Shown here piece after piece: positions 1 to 12,602 of a stretch of 64,000 nt of DNA; position 1 is the first letter of the stretch, and each line of letters begins with the position of its first letter. Source of the DNA: Platerodrilus igneus. Taxonomy: Eukaryota > Arthropoda > Insecta > Coleoptera > Lycidae. Where the stretch lies: NCBI GenBank assembly GCA_036346225.1, contig JARFIW010001189.1:1532501-1596500 (forward strand), written 5' to 3'. A model generated the notes under the pieces. That model was not told where the DNA came from. It saw only the letters and a list, made by a program, of their open reading frames with translations, and did no database searches. A program made the position numbers and the translations under genes.

Positions 1-1
1 T

Positions 2-931
2 TCGGCGAATACAACTTCGAACAAAATTTCTTCCGTCTCTAATTCTACATCCTATTCTACTCCTTCTTCTGCTGGCCCTACTTGTTCACTCTCATCCCAA
101 ACTGTACCTCCACCACCATTTCAACCCATACTTCGAATTAGTGACTTGCAGCTAGCTTCTCAAGAGTTTGTTCCCGCTTTCTTGAACTATTCTACCCAAG
201 AAATTCCAGCTGTGTCTGCAAACACAAATGTCGCTGAAGTGACGATAATTTCTAATTTAGTTAGCGAAGGTTCTGTTGAAGTTCATGAACCTGTATCTTT
301 AATACCTCTTCCCGTTTTTGTCAAAATTTTACCTGTTCCTGCTTTCTTAAATGCTTCGACTCAAGAAATTTTTTTCGTGCCAGCAATAACAGCCGTAGTT
401 GAAGTGATGATAATTTCTAATACGGATAGAGATGATCCTCTGGAAGTTAGTGAACCAGTAACTGTGACGCCTGTTGCTATTGTCGTCCAAGTTCTACCTG
501 ATCCTGTTTCTCCATCTATTAATGTCGAGGAATTTGTTTTTATTGTGGCTGAAGTTTTGTCTGTTCCTACTCTGTTGGCTAACAGTAATAAAGCCTTACT
601 TGATCCTATTCCTTTATCGGACGTTGATGAAACGTTACCTACTTTTACTCATTTTTCTCATGCTGACAAAATGTTACTTGCTTCAGTTTTTTTAGCTAAG
701 GTTGGTGAGATCTTAGCTGAGGTCCTGTTATCTAATGTTGACGAAGGTCAACCTGATTCGGCTGTCTCATCTATCGTGGATGAAGTTTTTCCTGATACTG
801 TTTGTTCTTGTAAGGTGAAATTCTGTCTGGTGCTGTTCCTTTCTTTCATGTTGATAAACTTACAAGATCACTTCGCGCCTTTTAGGGTCCTTTTATTTAT
901 CCATTTAAGAAACGGCTTGTCTTGCCGGTAG
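2..931 (+). CDS. Unrecognised Ser/Val/Pro-rich open frame, cut by the left edge
   Basis: The frame starting at base 2 has no stop until TAG at 929-931, about 309 codons, so the true start lies outside the window. The N-terminal part is rich in Ser, Thr and Pro. After it comes a degenerate internal repeat: PAFLN-STQEI followed by a VEV..IISN segment occurs twice, about 60 residues apart. No catalytic motif or family is recognisable. Past about 820 the composition changes, and another frame looks more protein-like (with a proline- and lysine-rich stretch), so a frameshift near the 3' end is possible. It could be an exon, a decayed transposon frame or chance openness in T-rich DNA. Confidence 0.3.
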   Translation, partial: SANTTSNKISSVSNSTSYSTPSSAGPTCSLSSQTVPPPPFQPILRISDLQLASQEFVPAFLNYSTQEIPAVSANTNVAEVTIISNLVSEGSVEVHEPVSLIPLPVFVKILPVPAFLNASTQEIFFVPAITAVVEVMIISNTDRDDPLEVSEPVTVTPVAIVVQVLPDPVSPSINVEEFVFIVAEVLSVPTLLANSNKALLDPIPLSDVDETLPTFTHFSHADKMLLASVFLAKVGEILAEVLLSNVDEGQPDSAVSSIVDEVFPDTVCSCKVKFCLVLFLSFMLINLQDHFAPFRVLLFIHLRNGLSCR

Positions 932-3404
932 TGGTGCCGCCGAATGATAAATTGTTATCTACAATCTTTCTCATGAGATTTTACCTTATTTAATTGATAG
1001 TTTAAAACATAAATGGTTATTTATTATTCTTCTTCTTAAAATAATCTTTGAGATTTTGCCATATCTAATCGATGCTCTGCACCATAAACTTATTTAGATT
1101 TTTCTTTGAAATTATCTTTAAGAATTTATTGTATTTAATTGATGTTCCGCATCTTTGGTATTTATAATTAAAGGTATTAATTATTGCGTTAATAAAAGGA
1201 ACTTAATCGACCCTTTAGCTTTATATTTCGGTGGGGTAAGAATAAGAAAGTTATTTATCGTTAATGCAACTTCACTGGCTAATGTGTTAATGTATAGTTC
1301 TATTGCTATAACATATTTTATTTTTACTTTTGCTGTTAATTAGTTTGAGTTAAAATATCTTAAAGATATTTTAAAAAATTTGTATGCATTTATAAGCAAT
1401 ATGAAAAAAATTAAATTTTATATTTAAGTTTTTATAGTGAAACTTAAGTGTTAATTTTAAGTATTAAGTCCCATACTCTCAGACTGATTTTGTGCATCGG
1501 TGCGGGCGGCAAACAAGATTTTTGCGTGCATAGATGAAGTAGCATGATGATTGGGTGGCTACTTTTTCCATTTTCTGGTGTCGCAAATTGCTAGAATTTA
1601 AAAACCAGGTAACGCCCAAAGACATTATTACAATATAAGTTTTCCGTGTATATGAACTGATGTATAGCGACTTTTTTTCTGTTTTTCTTTTTGGAGGTTT
1701 GTTGCGATTGTTACGCGCTCAAAAAGCTCTCTGCAAATTATTTCAGTAATTAATTAATCTTAGGGGATTTTTGCTTAATACATTTACGTAATTACACTGT
1801 AATACAGAGTTACGAAAATAGGCTCGCGTGGAAATTATTTTTGGAGTTTTTTGGTAATAACTTTTATTGTGTGATTATGTGATTAATATTATTGTCACGG
1901 TCGTGAAACGGACACGACTTTTTCCTTCTAATCAGTACGCGTAACGTACAATCGGTGGTGGGGTTTCAAGTTGTTAGAAGCGCCTCTATGATGGCAATCT
2001 CAACGTGACTACCTATCTTGGAAAATTTGTGCAAGAGTGCTTTATAGAACGTGATGGGGTTGAACCTGTCAATTCTTACCTTTTCCTATATCGCATCATT
2101 TATCTGCGTTACCTGTTTAAAGTTTTAGAAAATGAAGGAAACCAGCAAACTTTACTATGGAAGTTTGAGCTACAGCGACTAACCACACCTATGATGAAGC
2201 CTGAGTAATATATGAGTATTGTACTGCTAGTATGCATTAAATTAGAATGTAAACAGAACTATTACTTAATTTACATTGTTAATTTAAAACGTAAATTATA
2301 TTATTTTGTTTGTAAATTCTGTGCAGCATACCTCGCCCTCTGTTCAAGCAAGCGTTTACTAAACCGCACCTTAAATTAGTAACAAATTCTATACTTTTTA
2401 TCCGATTGGAAAATTGGAAATTTTGGGAAACTTCTAATTATATAGCGATTGTAATCTTGTATATTGAAATTCATCGACTGTTAGGTATTACGGAACGATA
2501 TTGAAATCGTTTTTTATTTACCTTTTTCATCATTTGAATAAGTTACGATTCGTTTTCATGCTATCATTAGTTTTCTGAAACAATGCAAAAATTACAACTT
2601 AAATACATTTTTCAGTGACATACATTATGAATAAAGAGGAAATGCTATTACTTGAACATATCAACACAGTACGAAAGTTTTATGTAATCACGCGGCACGA
2701 AAAAATGGATCAATGTATGGCATTAGAAATAATCTGTTTCGTGTTATTCGTTGTAGAGTACAATTATTAAATTAACGTGACGTATAGAACTGAAAGTAAA
2801 TTATTTTAAAGCGTAGCCACTCGAGAAATAAATAATGCTTTCTTTATGGGCATGACAGTAAATTTATGAATTGTTGAACATACAAAAATCTTCTAGTATT
2901 TTACACAGTTGAAATGAAACAGATATGTACGGTTTCTGAAGTCATATTAATTCAACGATATGGAAACACAATACAGAAAACACAATACAGAAAACACATT
3001 TGTGTAAGGTACATAATTCACCCAACGGTTTTGTGAAGCATTCAAAATATAACCTTTGTATCCATATATATTAACCGTGCTCTTTCAAATTCTATAATAT
3101 GCTTTTGAATGTGTTTACAATTATAGCCAAGTATACAAAAAGTCTTTGCACAAATTCTAAAGATATTTGTAATCCCTAAACTAAAAGATTATAATTCCTA
3201 ATTAGATGATTAAAAAAATTTCAAAATATTTTCATGCACTACTAATCCTATAATCGCCCATAATATTGTAACGAAAACTATTTGCACAACAACAGTTCTT
3301 TATTATCAAAGTGATTATAGAAGCCTTGAAATTTTAAAAGTTCTCACAACAATTTACTCAAAGTTAATCGCTAGTAGCACAAATATTAACTTCTAAAAAC
3401 TACG
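932..3404. other. Intergenic, no gene recognised
   Basis: AT-rich DNA with only short open frames (about 60 codons at 1155 and 2005) that lack family motifs. The only local structure noticed is a short direct repeat of AACACAATACAGAAA around 2965-2998. Confidence 0.5.
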
Positions 3405-3931
3405 ATACTGTTGCGATCCACTATTAGGCAACCCGTCAAACATACAAACGCCCGGGGCACAGCGTATTCTTCAGCATTCGAGGATCCTTCTACAAAGTTC
3501 TAGATAATGAGTCATATCTTAATGCAGGGTATATATAAGGCCGCTTATGAATGTAAGAGTTAGTCTATTCTTGAATGTCTAATATAAATTATATCGTTGT
3601 AAAGTAAACGTAGTTGAGTTTTTAGAATATATACATAAATGATATGCTGTGTCTAATGTGCATGCAGCTTGCAGTATACATAAATAAATAGAAGTGTATA
3701 AACAAATAGTTGTGTTAGTGTGTTAATGAACCTATGGTAAAGAAGATAGTTTAAGAAGATATTAGTGCATGTAAATTCATTAGTGTAATAGTGCTTCATT
3801 GTTGAGTGGACTGAAAACATCTATAAATAAGGCATATACTGTTAATTAGACTTGTGAACAGTAAGTAATAAAGACGTTTGTTATTACTTGTTTTAAATTA
3901 AAGAAACGCGGTAGTAGTAGCGTTACTATAC
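3405..3931 (+). mobile_element. Solo LTR of the gypsy family
   Basis: The 519-bp LTR lies at 3409-3927, starts TGTTGCGATCC and is nearly identical to the LTR at 10737-11257. It is flanked by the 4-bp direct repeat ATAC (3405-3408 and 3928-3931), as expected for a gypsy integration reduced to a solo LTR by LTR-LTR recombination. It contains a TATATATAA box and an AATAAA signal. It sits in the 3' tail of an RTE element. No gypsy internal sequence precedes or follows it directly. Confidence 0.85.
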
Positions 3932-4825
3932 TATCTTCTTCATCATTAAGACTTCAGTCCTGGAACTGGTTAGACGCGTACCCTCATTGTTTCCTGTTTT
4001 GAGCTAATCTACTCATTTTCCTAAAATTTTCACAGTCTGCACCTATCACTATTTGGGTGCGATAGTCTGATCTAGGCCTCCCTACCTCTTCTATTCCTAT
4101 CTCTGCTTGGAATGCATCTCACACTATTCACCAAAATGCTTTAGAACATATCCTTCTCTTCTAATTCTCCTTTTTTTGTTTTCCACGTATGGTTTCAACA
4201 ATTTTCTCATTGTTTTTGTTTGTTGTCTTCGAACATAGCCGCTGCGCTTTCTTGTTAAATACAGTTCGGTTTCCCTTCTATTGTTTTACATATATTTGCC
4301 GATATTCAGTGCTATGTGAAAGAGGTTGAGCAACCTGCGGCTACCAAGATCCCTCAACACTCAAACATTTATCGAATTAATAGTTTTACAATATATCCTT
4401 TCGAACAGGTTTATCGTCTTGAAACTGGTTGGACACGTACCTCCACTTATTTGTATTCTGAGATGCCTACACAGTTCCCTGAAATTTCCACAGCCTAGAT
4501 ACAGCTCTGTTGTTTTTTAATTTTATGTCCTATTTTAACGAGATTCAGTAGTATGTAAAGGAGGTTAAGCAGCTTGTGGCTGCCAAGCTCTTCCAACACT
4601 TAGGCATTTACCGAATTAATAGTTTTCCAGTAAATCCTTTCGCACAATTAACATTAGTTGAGAATATTGCAAAACCAATATATGCAGTTGCTTATAATAA
4701 TTATCAGGTTTAAGTACAATTATTTTTTTCGTCATTAGGTTTTCCCGTCCTGAACTGGTTGGACGCGTACGTCTATTGATTTTTATTCCGAGCAAGTCTA
4801 CACACTTTCCTGAATTCCCACAACG

Positions 4826-5003
4826 AGGGCGTATTTTTGTAAAAAATGCTCGCTTAACATGTTTCAAGCGGTCGTGTCGGGCATCAAACCCGGGACCTTA
4901 GAATCAGCAGCATACGCGAACCTGTCTGACCTACGTTGCCGCCTCAATGATATGCCCCTATGTTTGATTTTCCAATGCTCCACCGAAAGGTACTACATTT
5001 TGT
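4826..5003 (-). mobile_element. tRNA-derived SINE fragment
   Basis: On the minus strand a pol III B-box (GGTCCCGGGTTTGATGCC, 4880-4897) follows a degenerate tRNA-like head. The body is shared with the SINEs at 27010-27312 and 47731-48035. The stretch 4968-5003 matches the SINE 3' tail, so this is a rearranged or truncated copy. It interrupts the RTE RT region. Confidence 0.65.
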
Positions 5004-5265
5004 TAATTTTATACCGTATCTCTCTATTAGAACTGTTTCATTTCATTAAGAGCTACTCTAACCTTTACTTGCTAGATTCTAATACTGTAATATCATCCAC
5101 AAATCTAAGCATATCAATCTTTTGTCCCTGCATAATAATTCCAAATGTTTTTTTGCATTTGACAGTGTTCATTGCATCTTCGATGTACAAGTTAATAATT
5201 AATGTGAATAGGATACATCCCGGTCTCACCCTTTTCCTTTTCCTAATATTTATTTCTCTACGTTC

Positions 5266-5691
5266 CTACTCTAATTCTATTACTGTTGTTTGCTTTTTAC
5301 ATAAGCTATGAACTATCCGTCTATCCCTAGAACTCAGTTCAATCTTTTTGAGTACTTTGAACATTTTTTTCCATTTTACATTGTCGAATACTTTTTCCAG
5401 TTCTACAAACCCTATATGCACGCTTTCCCATTTTTCTATTGTTTTCTCCATTATCGCCCTCAAAGCTAAAATAGCTTCCCGTGTTCCCTTGTTTTGCCTA
5501 AACCCAAATTGATCTTCTCCTAGTACTTCTTCGGTCCGTTGTTCCATCCGTATTTGTATAATTCTAGTTAATATTTTTAACATACGTGCTGTCAAACTTA
5601 TTGTTCGAAAATTTTCACACCTACCCGCGCTTCTCTTTTTTGGTTTAGTGACTATGATGTTCGAAATCTTTGGGTAACTCGCCTGTCTCAT
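5266..5691 (-). pseudogene. RTE LINE reverse transcriptase fragment
   Basis: About 141 open codons contain the RTE/BovB-like RT signature FGFRQNKGTREAI and a motif-A segment reading FVELEKVFDNV. The catalytic Asp of motif A (normally F-[VI]-D) is Glu here, so the copy would be inactive even if its frame were intact. Sequence beyond the stop (towards 5050) continues in homology to an FVDD motif. The same fragment is longer at 12603-13130. Confidence 0.75.
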
Positions 5692-6328
5692 ACATATATA
5701 GCTTAAGTTGGAAGAGACGTTTTGTTACTGCTTGTTCAGGCGCTTTTAGAGTTTCTGCTTGCACTTTATCTATACCCGGCAAGCTTACCATTTTTCAAAT
5801 CTTATAATGCTAATTCAAACTCATTCCTAAGTATAGGATATCTCAAATCATCCTTTTCAATGTCTGATTCCCGTTCTAGTACTGCTAGTTCCTATCCTGT
5901 ATATAAACTTCCTATATATTTTTACCATCTAACCAATTTCTCTACATTTTCTATGATGATTTCTTCAACACCCCTTATATTTTTGCTATATGGTTTTATA
6001 TCGCTAAAATCCTTTGCACTTTTCATCAATCCATTGTTCTTTAGATTTCCTGCATATGTGAATAATTTCCCAATTTATCATTTTGTATCATTGTTTTCCT
6101 ACTTTATCTTCTGGTGTGTTTTGTATTTTTGTCTTTCTTCTATTAAATTCGGGATGCCTTTGTTATCTCTGGTTTTTTTTTTGTGTGTAGTCCAGAATGT
6201 CTCTTGCCGCTATGTCTAAGCGGATTTAACGATATTCCATTCTGTTTCTACTTCCTTCGTATCAGAAATTTTTCCAATGTCTTTCAGCAATACATTTCAT
6301 GATTTTTCAAATCTTTGGTAGATATTTT

Positions 6329-9300
6329 CAAGCTCAGAACAGCATAGATGAAATAATCAACCGTGTGTTTGAAAAGCGAAAGGCGGAAAGGCTGAAAAGA
6401 CTACGACCGCGGAGATGGCGTCTACGATGCTGGAGCTGCGGTGAAGTTGGCATATGCAGAGACGCTGTACTCAACCAAAGAAACAACCGGTTGTGCCAAA
6501 GCTGGTCCATGTAAGAGGGCGAACTTCGACAGCACAGCGTAGTGCCCCGAAGATTATCATCCGTGCTGCATCGTCGGTGGAAAGTCTGGACAGCATTTAT
6601 ATCGATGGTAGAATTAATGGTAGGGTTGTCCGATTACTTGTGGATACAGGAGCGACAAGAACTATTGTGAGACCAGATTTGGTTGGTCGTGGAAAAGTGC
6701 TACCTGTATCGGTGTGTCTCCGAACGGCAAGTGGTGAGAAGATTGGTACTCATGGAGAGACTGCCGTTATGTTGACAATTGGGGACAAATTAATTAATCA
6801 TCGAGTGTTGGTGGCTGAAATTACAGAAGAAGTGATCTTGGGAATGGATCTCATGAGAGAATATGGGTATCATGTAAACATGAAAGAAAATGTGCTTCGG
6901 ATAGATGATGATGAGATTCCATTTCAAGGGACGAGTAACCAGACGATGCAAGTTCGAATGATTTGCGATATGAAAATACCCGAGAAGGCGGAGATGATAG
7001 TAATGGGACGCCCGGATGGTACGCTCCGGGAAGGACAAGTATGCATGATGGAAGCAACTGAATCGGGGATGGGTCAGGAGGGACTTCTGATTGGAAGAAC
7101 GCTGGTAAAGTCTCGAAATATGGTACCAGTAAGGGTGCTGAACATTAACCCTCATACAGTGACCCTGAAGAAAGGCATGATTGTGGGAAGTTGCATTCCA
7201 GTATGTCATATTAAACGTTGTATTGACGACACGAAAATAAACCAACCAACGGTTGCTCACAGAAATTGCTGGATATGTTGATACCCTCGTGTCAAGGATT
7301 AAATGGCGATCAACTGGGCAAGGTAAAAGAACTGGTCGGACGATATCGAGGTGTGTTTGCACTGGATGATAGTGAGAAAGGAAGGACGAATGTTGTGCAA
7401 CACAAGATCAATACTGGAGATGCGCAACCGATAAGACAACACCCAGGCGGCTTCCTTTGGCAAAACGTAAGGAAGCTGAACAAATTATCACCGATATGGA
7501 AGAACAGGGAGTGATTGAACCCTCGAATAGTCCATGGGCATCCCCGGTAGTGCTTGTCAAGAAAAAGGACGGGTCGACAAGGTTTTGTGTAGACTATCGG
7601 CGGCTTAACAATGTGACAAAGAAAGACAGCTATCCTTTGCCCAGAATTGATGACACCTTAGATACTCTATCCGGATCTAAATGGTTTTCGACCTTGGACT
7701 TGAAAAGCGGATACTGGCAGGTAGGCTTGGAGCCAAACGACAAAGAAAAGACTGCCTTTACAATTGGAACTGGATTATGGCAGTTCAAGGTCATGCCATT
7801 TGGATTATGCAATGCTCCTGCTACTTTTGAACGATTGATGGAGTCGGTACTGCGTGGACTGTCCTGGAAAACATGTCTGGTGTACCTGGACGACGTGATA
7901 GTGTTAGGCCGGTCTTTTGAAGAACATCTTAAGAACCTAGAGGAGATATTCCAAAGATTACGCGGGCAAACCTTACCTTAAGCCCCAAGAAGTGCCACCT
8001 ATTTGGAAAAGAGGTGAAATACCTAGGACATGTCGTTTCGGAGACCGGAATAAGAGCTGACCCTGACAAAATAAAAACGGTACAAGAGTGGCCTACACCA
8101 GCAGATATACACCAACTACGCAGTTTTCTGGGATTGTGCACATATTACCGACGTTTTATACTTGGGTTTGCGAACATTGCCAAACCGTTAACAAAATTAA
8201 CCGAAGATGGACAAGAATATGATTGGAATGAAGACTGCCACAGAGCATTTGAACAACTGAAACGGCTACTAGTTACAGCACCAATTTTGAGTTATCCACG
8301 GATGGAGAGGAAATTTGTGTTGGATACCGATGCCAGTAACACAGCTATAGGAGGCGTTCTTTCTCAAGTGCAGGACGGACAAGAAAAAGTTATTGGGTAT
8401 TTCAGCAAGGTCTTGTCGCGGCCAGAAAGGAACTATTGTGTGACAAGAAGGAGCTGTTGGCCGTCGTCAAATCCGTAGAGCACTTTTATAAGTACTTATA
8501 CGGCCGTAAATTCCTGTTGAGAACAGACCATGCTGCACTGAAATGGTTACTGCAGTTTCGAAATCCTGAAGGGCAAGTGGCAAGGTGGATAGAGCGGCTG
8601 CAGGAATATGACTTTGATACGGAACATCGTGTAGGAACTAGCCATCGGAATGCAGACGCTCTATCAAGGAGACCTTGTCCGATGGACTGCAATCATTGCT
8701 CCAAGATGGAAGAGAAAATAAGTGTCATCCATAGAATGACGGTAACCGATGATACTTGGCAACTCGAAAGAATACGAGAAGACCAGGAGAATGACGCCGA
8801 ATTGGGACGTATTATTGAGTGGAAAAATAGAGGACAACGACCAGCTTGGGAAGAAATTAGTATTTCAAGTAGGAGCCTGAAGGCATACTGGGCACAGTGG
8901 GACTCCTTGATGATGGAAAATAGAATCTTGAAACGACGCCTGGAATTTGAAGATGGCACTGAGAGACTTCAAGTGATAGTGCCGAGAAGCAGAGTGCCGG
9001 AAGTGTTGCAGCACTTGCACGATGGTATTTCCGGAGGGCACTTTGGCGTGAAAAGAACTCTCGAAAGAGTGAGAGAAAGATTCTATTGGGTGAACTGCAA
9101 AGAAGATGTGAAGGAGTGGTGCCGGAAATGTGAATTGTGTGCCTCTGCAAATGGCCCGGTCTCAAAACGGAAAGCCCCAATGAGACAGTATAACGTGGGA
9201 ATCCTTTTGAAAGGGTAGCCATTGATATAGCTGGTCCGTTTCCTGAATCAGAGAAAGGAATAAATACATCTTGGTTGCAATGGATTATTTTACCAAATGG

Positions 9301-10736
9301 CCGGAGGCATATGCTATACCTAACCAAGAAGCCGAGACGGTTGCAGATGTACTAGTGAGGAGTTGTTTTGTCGCTTTGGAGTTCCGTTGGAATTACACTC
9401 CGATCAAGGTCGGAACTTCGAATCAGCGTTGTTTCAAAACGTCTGCAAACATCTTGGAATCAGGAAAACTAGAACCACGCCACTTCATCCTCAATCGGAT
9501 GGAATGGTTGAAAGAATGAACAGAACGTTAGGAAAGTACCTGGCCAAAGTTGTCTCTGAACATCAACGGACTGGGACCAATATCTACATTTGTTCCTACT
9601 GGCGTACCGATCTTCGGTACATGACAGCACAGGATACTCGCCCGCTTGCGTAATGCTAGGACGTGAATTGCGGCTACCATGTGATCTTCAGTTTGGATTT
9701 AAACCTGGAGAAGAGATCGCCGGTGAAGATTACGTTAGTAAGCTTCGTGAAAGATCAAATAGTATTCACGAAAACGTCCGAAAGAATATACAGGCAGCAA
9801 GCGATCGAATGAAATCACAATATGACACGAGAGCACAAGAAGGTGGTTATCAACCTGGAGATTTAGTGTGGTTGTACAATCCACAAAGAAAACGTGGATT
9901 GTCGCCAAAACTACAAAGACAATGGGAAGGGCCGTACGAAGTGTTAAAAGGATTAATGATGTAGTGTACCGGATCAGAAGATCCCTCGTGGTAAACCGAA
10001 AGTGGTACACTTTGACCGTTTAACATCCTACGCTGGCAACAACCAGGAAGACTCGAATAATGATAATGGTGTTCGGCAAGTTATTAATCATGAGCCAAAT
10101 GTAGATTTTGAGAGCTTTATGGCGGCGTATGGTGGTTCCGCTAAAGCGAGATTTGGCGTTGTTGTTGAAAACAGCAAGATCTGTTTAGAGCACCAGAAGA
10201 GTATTCCCTTGCACATTGCGTAGCTCAAGATTTGGCAATGTCAAGGGAATAGCTGTTGTTTTCAAGAAAAGTTTGGATGTGTGGATGAATTAGTACAACA
10301 GCAGCCAACTGTAGGAAAATCTTTGGTCCTTCAAGATAAAAATCGTTATGTTTACTATCTGGTCACCAAAATTCTTCATGGCAGAGACCTAGTTATGGAC
10401 ATCTATGGGAGGCTTTGCTAAATCTTAAGGCGCAGATGATGGAAAATGGAGTAACGAGACTAGCGGTGCCCAAGCTGGGCTGTGGACTGGATCGCTTAGA
10501 CTGGAGGATAGTCCGAAATATGCTAGAAGTAGTTTTCCAGGGAACCAACGTCCAGGTTCTTGTTTGTTGTTATCAACCGGTTGCCTACCAAGACCAGGAA
10601 AAGAGTGTTGACTGTTACTTCCAACGGCGCGGTGGATGCACCAGAGGAGATAGCTGCCGATACCGTCACCAGTCATCGAATTGGCGTCAAGATGGATTTA
10701 CAGTTACGAGACGTAACGGTTTTAAAGAGGGGGCAG
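6329..10736 (+). pseudogene. Gypsy copy A internal region, 5'-truncated: gag end, pol
   Basis: Starts inside gag just before the zinc knuckle (CWSCGEVG, already frame-damaged) and continues collinearly with copy B. It covers aspartic protease (LLVDTGATRT, about 6640), reverse transcriptase (YLDD, about 7885), RNase H (about 8320-8560), integrase (about 9000-9560), GPY/F-like C-terminus (about 9900) and macrodomain/CCCH tail (about 10150-10680). It has no 5' LTR, PBS or gag N-terminus. Relative to copy B the frame is broken about ten times, nearly always by loss of one base in a homopolymer, for example near 7440, 8450, 9200, 9260, 9950, 10245 and 10370. At about 19800 (B) versus 8855 (A), copy A keeps bases that B has lost. 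Confidence 0.9.
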
Positions 10737-10831
10737 TGTTGCGATCCACTATTAGGCAACCCGTCAAACATACAAACGCCCGGGGCACAGCGTATTCTTC
10801 AGCATTCGAGAATCCTTCTACAAAGTTCTAG
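10415..10831 (+). pseudogene. Copy A macrodomain C-terminal half plus CCCH finger
   Basis: Open frame of 138 codons with the macrodomain signature GCGLDRLDW, the CCCH finger (Cys-x7-Cys-x5-Cys-x3-His) and a tail that runs through the polypurine tract into the 3' LTR, ending at 10831. The N-terminal half of the macrodomain lies upstream in other frames (about 10150-10410), separated by single-base losses. Confidence 0.85.
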
Positions 10832-11257
10832 ATAATGAGTCATATCTTAATGCAGGGTATATATAAGGCCGCTTATGAATGTAAGAGTTAGTCTATTCTT
10901 GAATGTCTAATATAAATTATATCGTTGTAAAGTAAACGTAGTTGAGTTTTTAGAATATATACATAAATGATATGCTGTGTCTAATGTGCATGCAGCTTGC
11001 AGTATACATAAATAAATAGAAGTGTATAAACAAATAGTTGTGTTAGTGTGTTAATGAACCTATGGTAAAGAAGATAGTTTAAGAAGATATTAGTGCATGT
11101 AAATTCATTAGTGTAATAGTGCTTCATTGTTAAGTGTCCTGAAAACATCTATAAATAAGGCATATTCTGTTAATTAGACTTGTGAACAGTAAGTAATAAA
11201 GACGTTTGTTATTACTTGTTTTAAATTAAAGAAACGCGGTAGTAGTAGCGCGTTACT
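10737..11257 (+). mobile_element. 3' LTR of gypsy copy A
   Basis: 521 bp, preceded by a purine-rich tract (AAAGAGGGGGCAG) and followed by ATAC at 11258-11261, the same 4 bp that flank the solo LTR. It is about 98-99% identical to 3409-3927 by eye. The LTR ends CGTTACT rather than the usual CA. Confidence 0.9.
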
Positions 11258-12154
11258 ATACTATCTTCTTCATCATTAAGACTTCAGTCCTGGAACTGGT
11301 TAGACGCGTACCCTCATTGTTTCCTGTTTTGAGCTAATCTACTCATTTTCCTAAAATTTTCACAGTCTGCACCTATCACTATTTGGGTGCGATAGTCTGA
11401 TCTAGGCCTCCCCTACCTCTTCTATTCCTATCTCTGCTTGGAATGCATCTCACACTATTCACCAAAAATGCTTTAGAACATATCCTTCTCTTCTAATTCT
11501 CCTTTTTTTTTTGTTTTCCACGTATGGTTTCAACAATTTTCTCATTGTTTTTGTTTGTTGTCTTCGAACATAGCCGCTGCGCTTTCTTGTTAAATACAGT
11601 TCGGTTTCCCTTCTATTGTTTTACATATATTTGCCGATATTCAGTGCTATGTGAAAGAGGTTGAGCAACCTGCGGCTACCAAGATCCCTCAACACTCAAA
11701 CATTTATCGAATTAATAGTTTTACAATATATCCTTTCGAACAGGTTTATCGTCTTGAAACTGGTTGGACACGTACCTCCACTTATTTGTATTCTGAGATG
11801 CCTACACAGTTCCCTGAAATTTCCACAGCCTAGATACAGCTCTGTTGTTTTTAATTTTATGTCCTATTTTAACGAGATTCAGTAGTATGTAAAGGAGGTT
11901 AAGCAGCTTGTGGCTGCCAAGCTCTTCCAACACTTAGGCATTTACCGAATTAATAGTTTTCCAGTAAATCCTTTCGCACAATTAACATTAGTTGAGAATA
12001 TTGCAAAACCAATATATGCAGTTGCTTATAATAATTATCAGGTTTAAGTACAATTATTTTTTTCGTCATTAGGTTTTCCCGTCCTGGAACTGGTTGGACG
12101 CGTACGTCTATTGATTTTTATTCCGAGCAAGTCTACACACTTTCCTGAATTCCC

Positions 12155-12340
12155 ACAACGAGGGCGTATTTTTGTAAAAAATGCTCGCTTAACATGTTTC
12201 AAGCGGTCGTGTCGGGCATCAAACCCGGGACCTTAGAATCAGCAGCATACGCGAACCTGTCTGACCTACGTTGCCGCCTCAATGATATGCCCCTATGTTT
12301 GATTTTCCAATGCTCCACCGAAAGGTACTACATTTTGTTA
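12155..12340 (-). mobile_element. tRNA-derived SINE fragment (duplicate of 4826-5003)
   Basis: Same B-box and body as the fragment at 4826-5003, lying at the same place in the duplicated RTE flank. It separates the RT palm from the C-terminal RTE region. Confidence 0.65.
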
Positions 12341-12602
12341 ATTTTTATACCGTATCTCTCTATTAGAACTGTTTCATTTCATTAAGAGCTACTCCTAACC
12401 TTTACTTGCTAGATTCTAATACTGTAATATCATCCACAAATCTAAGCATATCAATCTTTTGTCCCTGCATAATAATTCCAAATGTTTTTTTGCATTTGAC
12501 AGTGTTCATTGCATCTTCGATGTACAAGTTAATAATTAATGTGAATAGGATACATCCCGGTCTCACCCTTTTCCTTTTCCTAATATTTATTTCTCTACGT
12601 TC

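Larger units (their letters stand above)
3409..6328. repeat. Copy 1 of a large direct duplication (partner 10737-13655)
   Basis: LTR plus 2.4 kb of RTE/SINE flank are repeated in the same order and orientation. The match ends exactly where, at about 6328/6329, copy 1 switches into gypsy gag (AAGCTCAGAACAGC, homologous to 17278 onward) while copy 2 continues into more RTE sequence. The junction shows at most one or two bases of microhomology. Confidence 0.85.
3932..6328 (-). mobile_element. RTE-type LINE remnant (first copy of the duplicated flank)
   Basis: Reading the minus strand gives RTE reverse transcriptase around 5050-5691 and C-terminal and 3'-tail sequence towards 3940, ending in the ATGATG-like simple tail (CTTCATCATTAAG on the plus strand). 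A SINE fragment interrupts the region. The segment is repeated almost base for base at 11262-13655. Most differences are homopolymer length changes. Confidence 0.75.

Noticed and set aside
4316..4520. 60-codon frames repeated at 11651-11885
   Set aside because: They fall in RTE tail units and repeat only because the flank is duplicated.
5722..6219. 165-codon hydrophobic frame on the plus strand, and its repeat at 13007-13554
   Set aside because: Antisense to RTE LINE sequence; F/L/S-rich composition is the complement of Lys/Glu-rich LINE coding.
6790..7362. 190-codon minus-strand frame, and similar ones at 17734-18153, 8857-9327 and 19801-20226
   Set aside because: Antisense shadows of gypsy protease, RT and integrase; they recur only because the sense sequence recurs.
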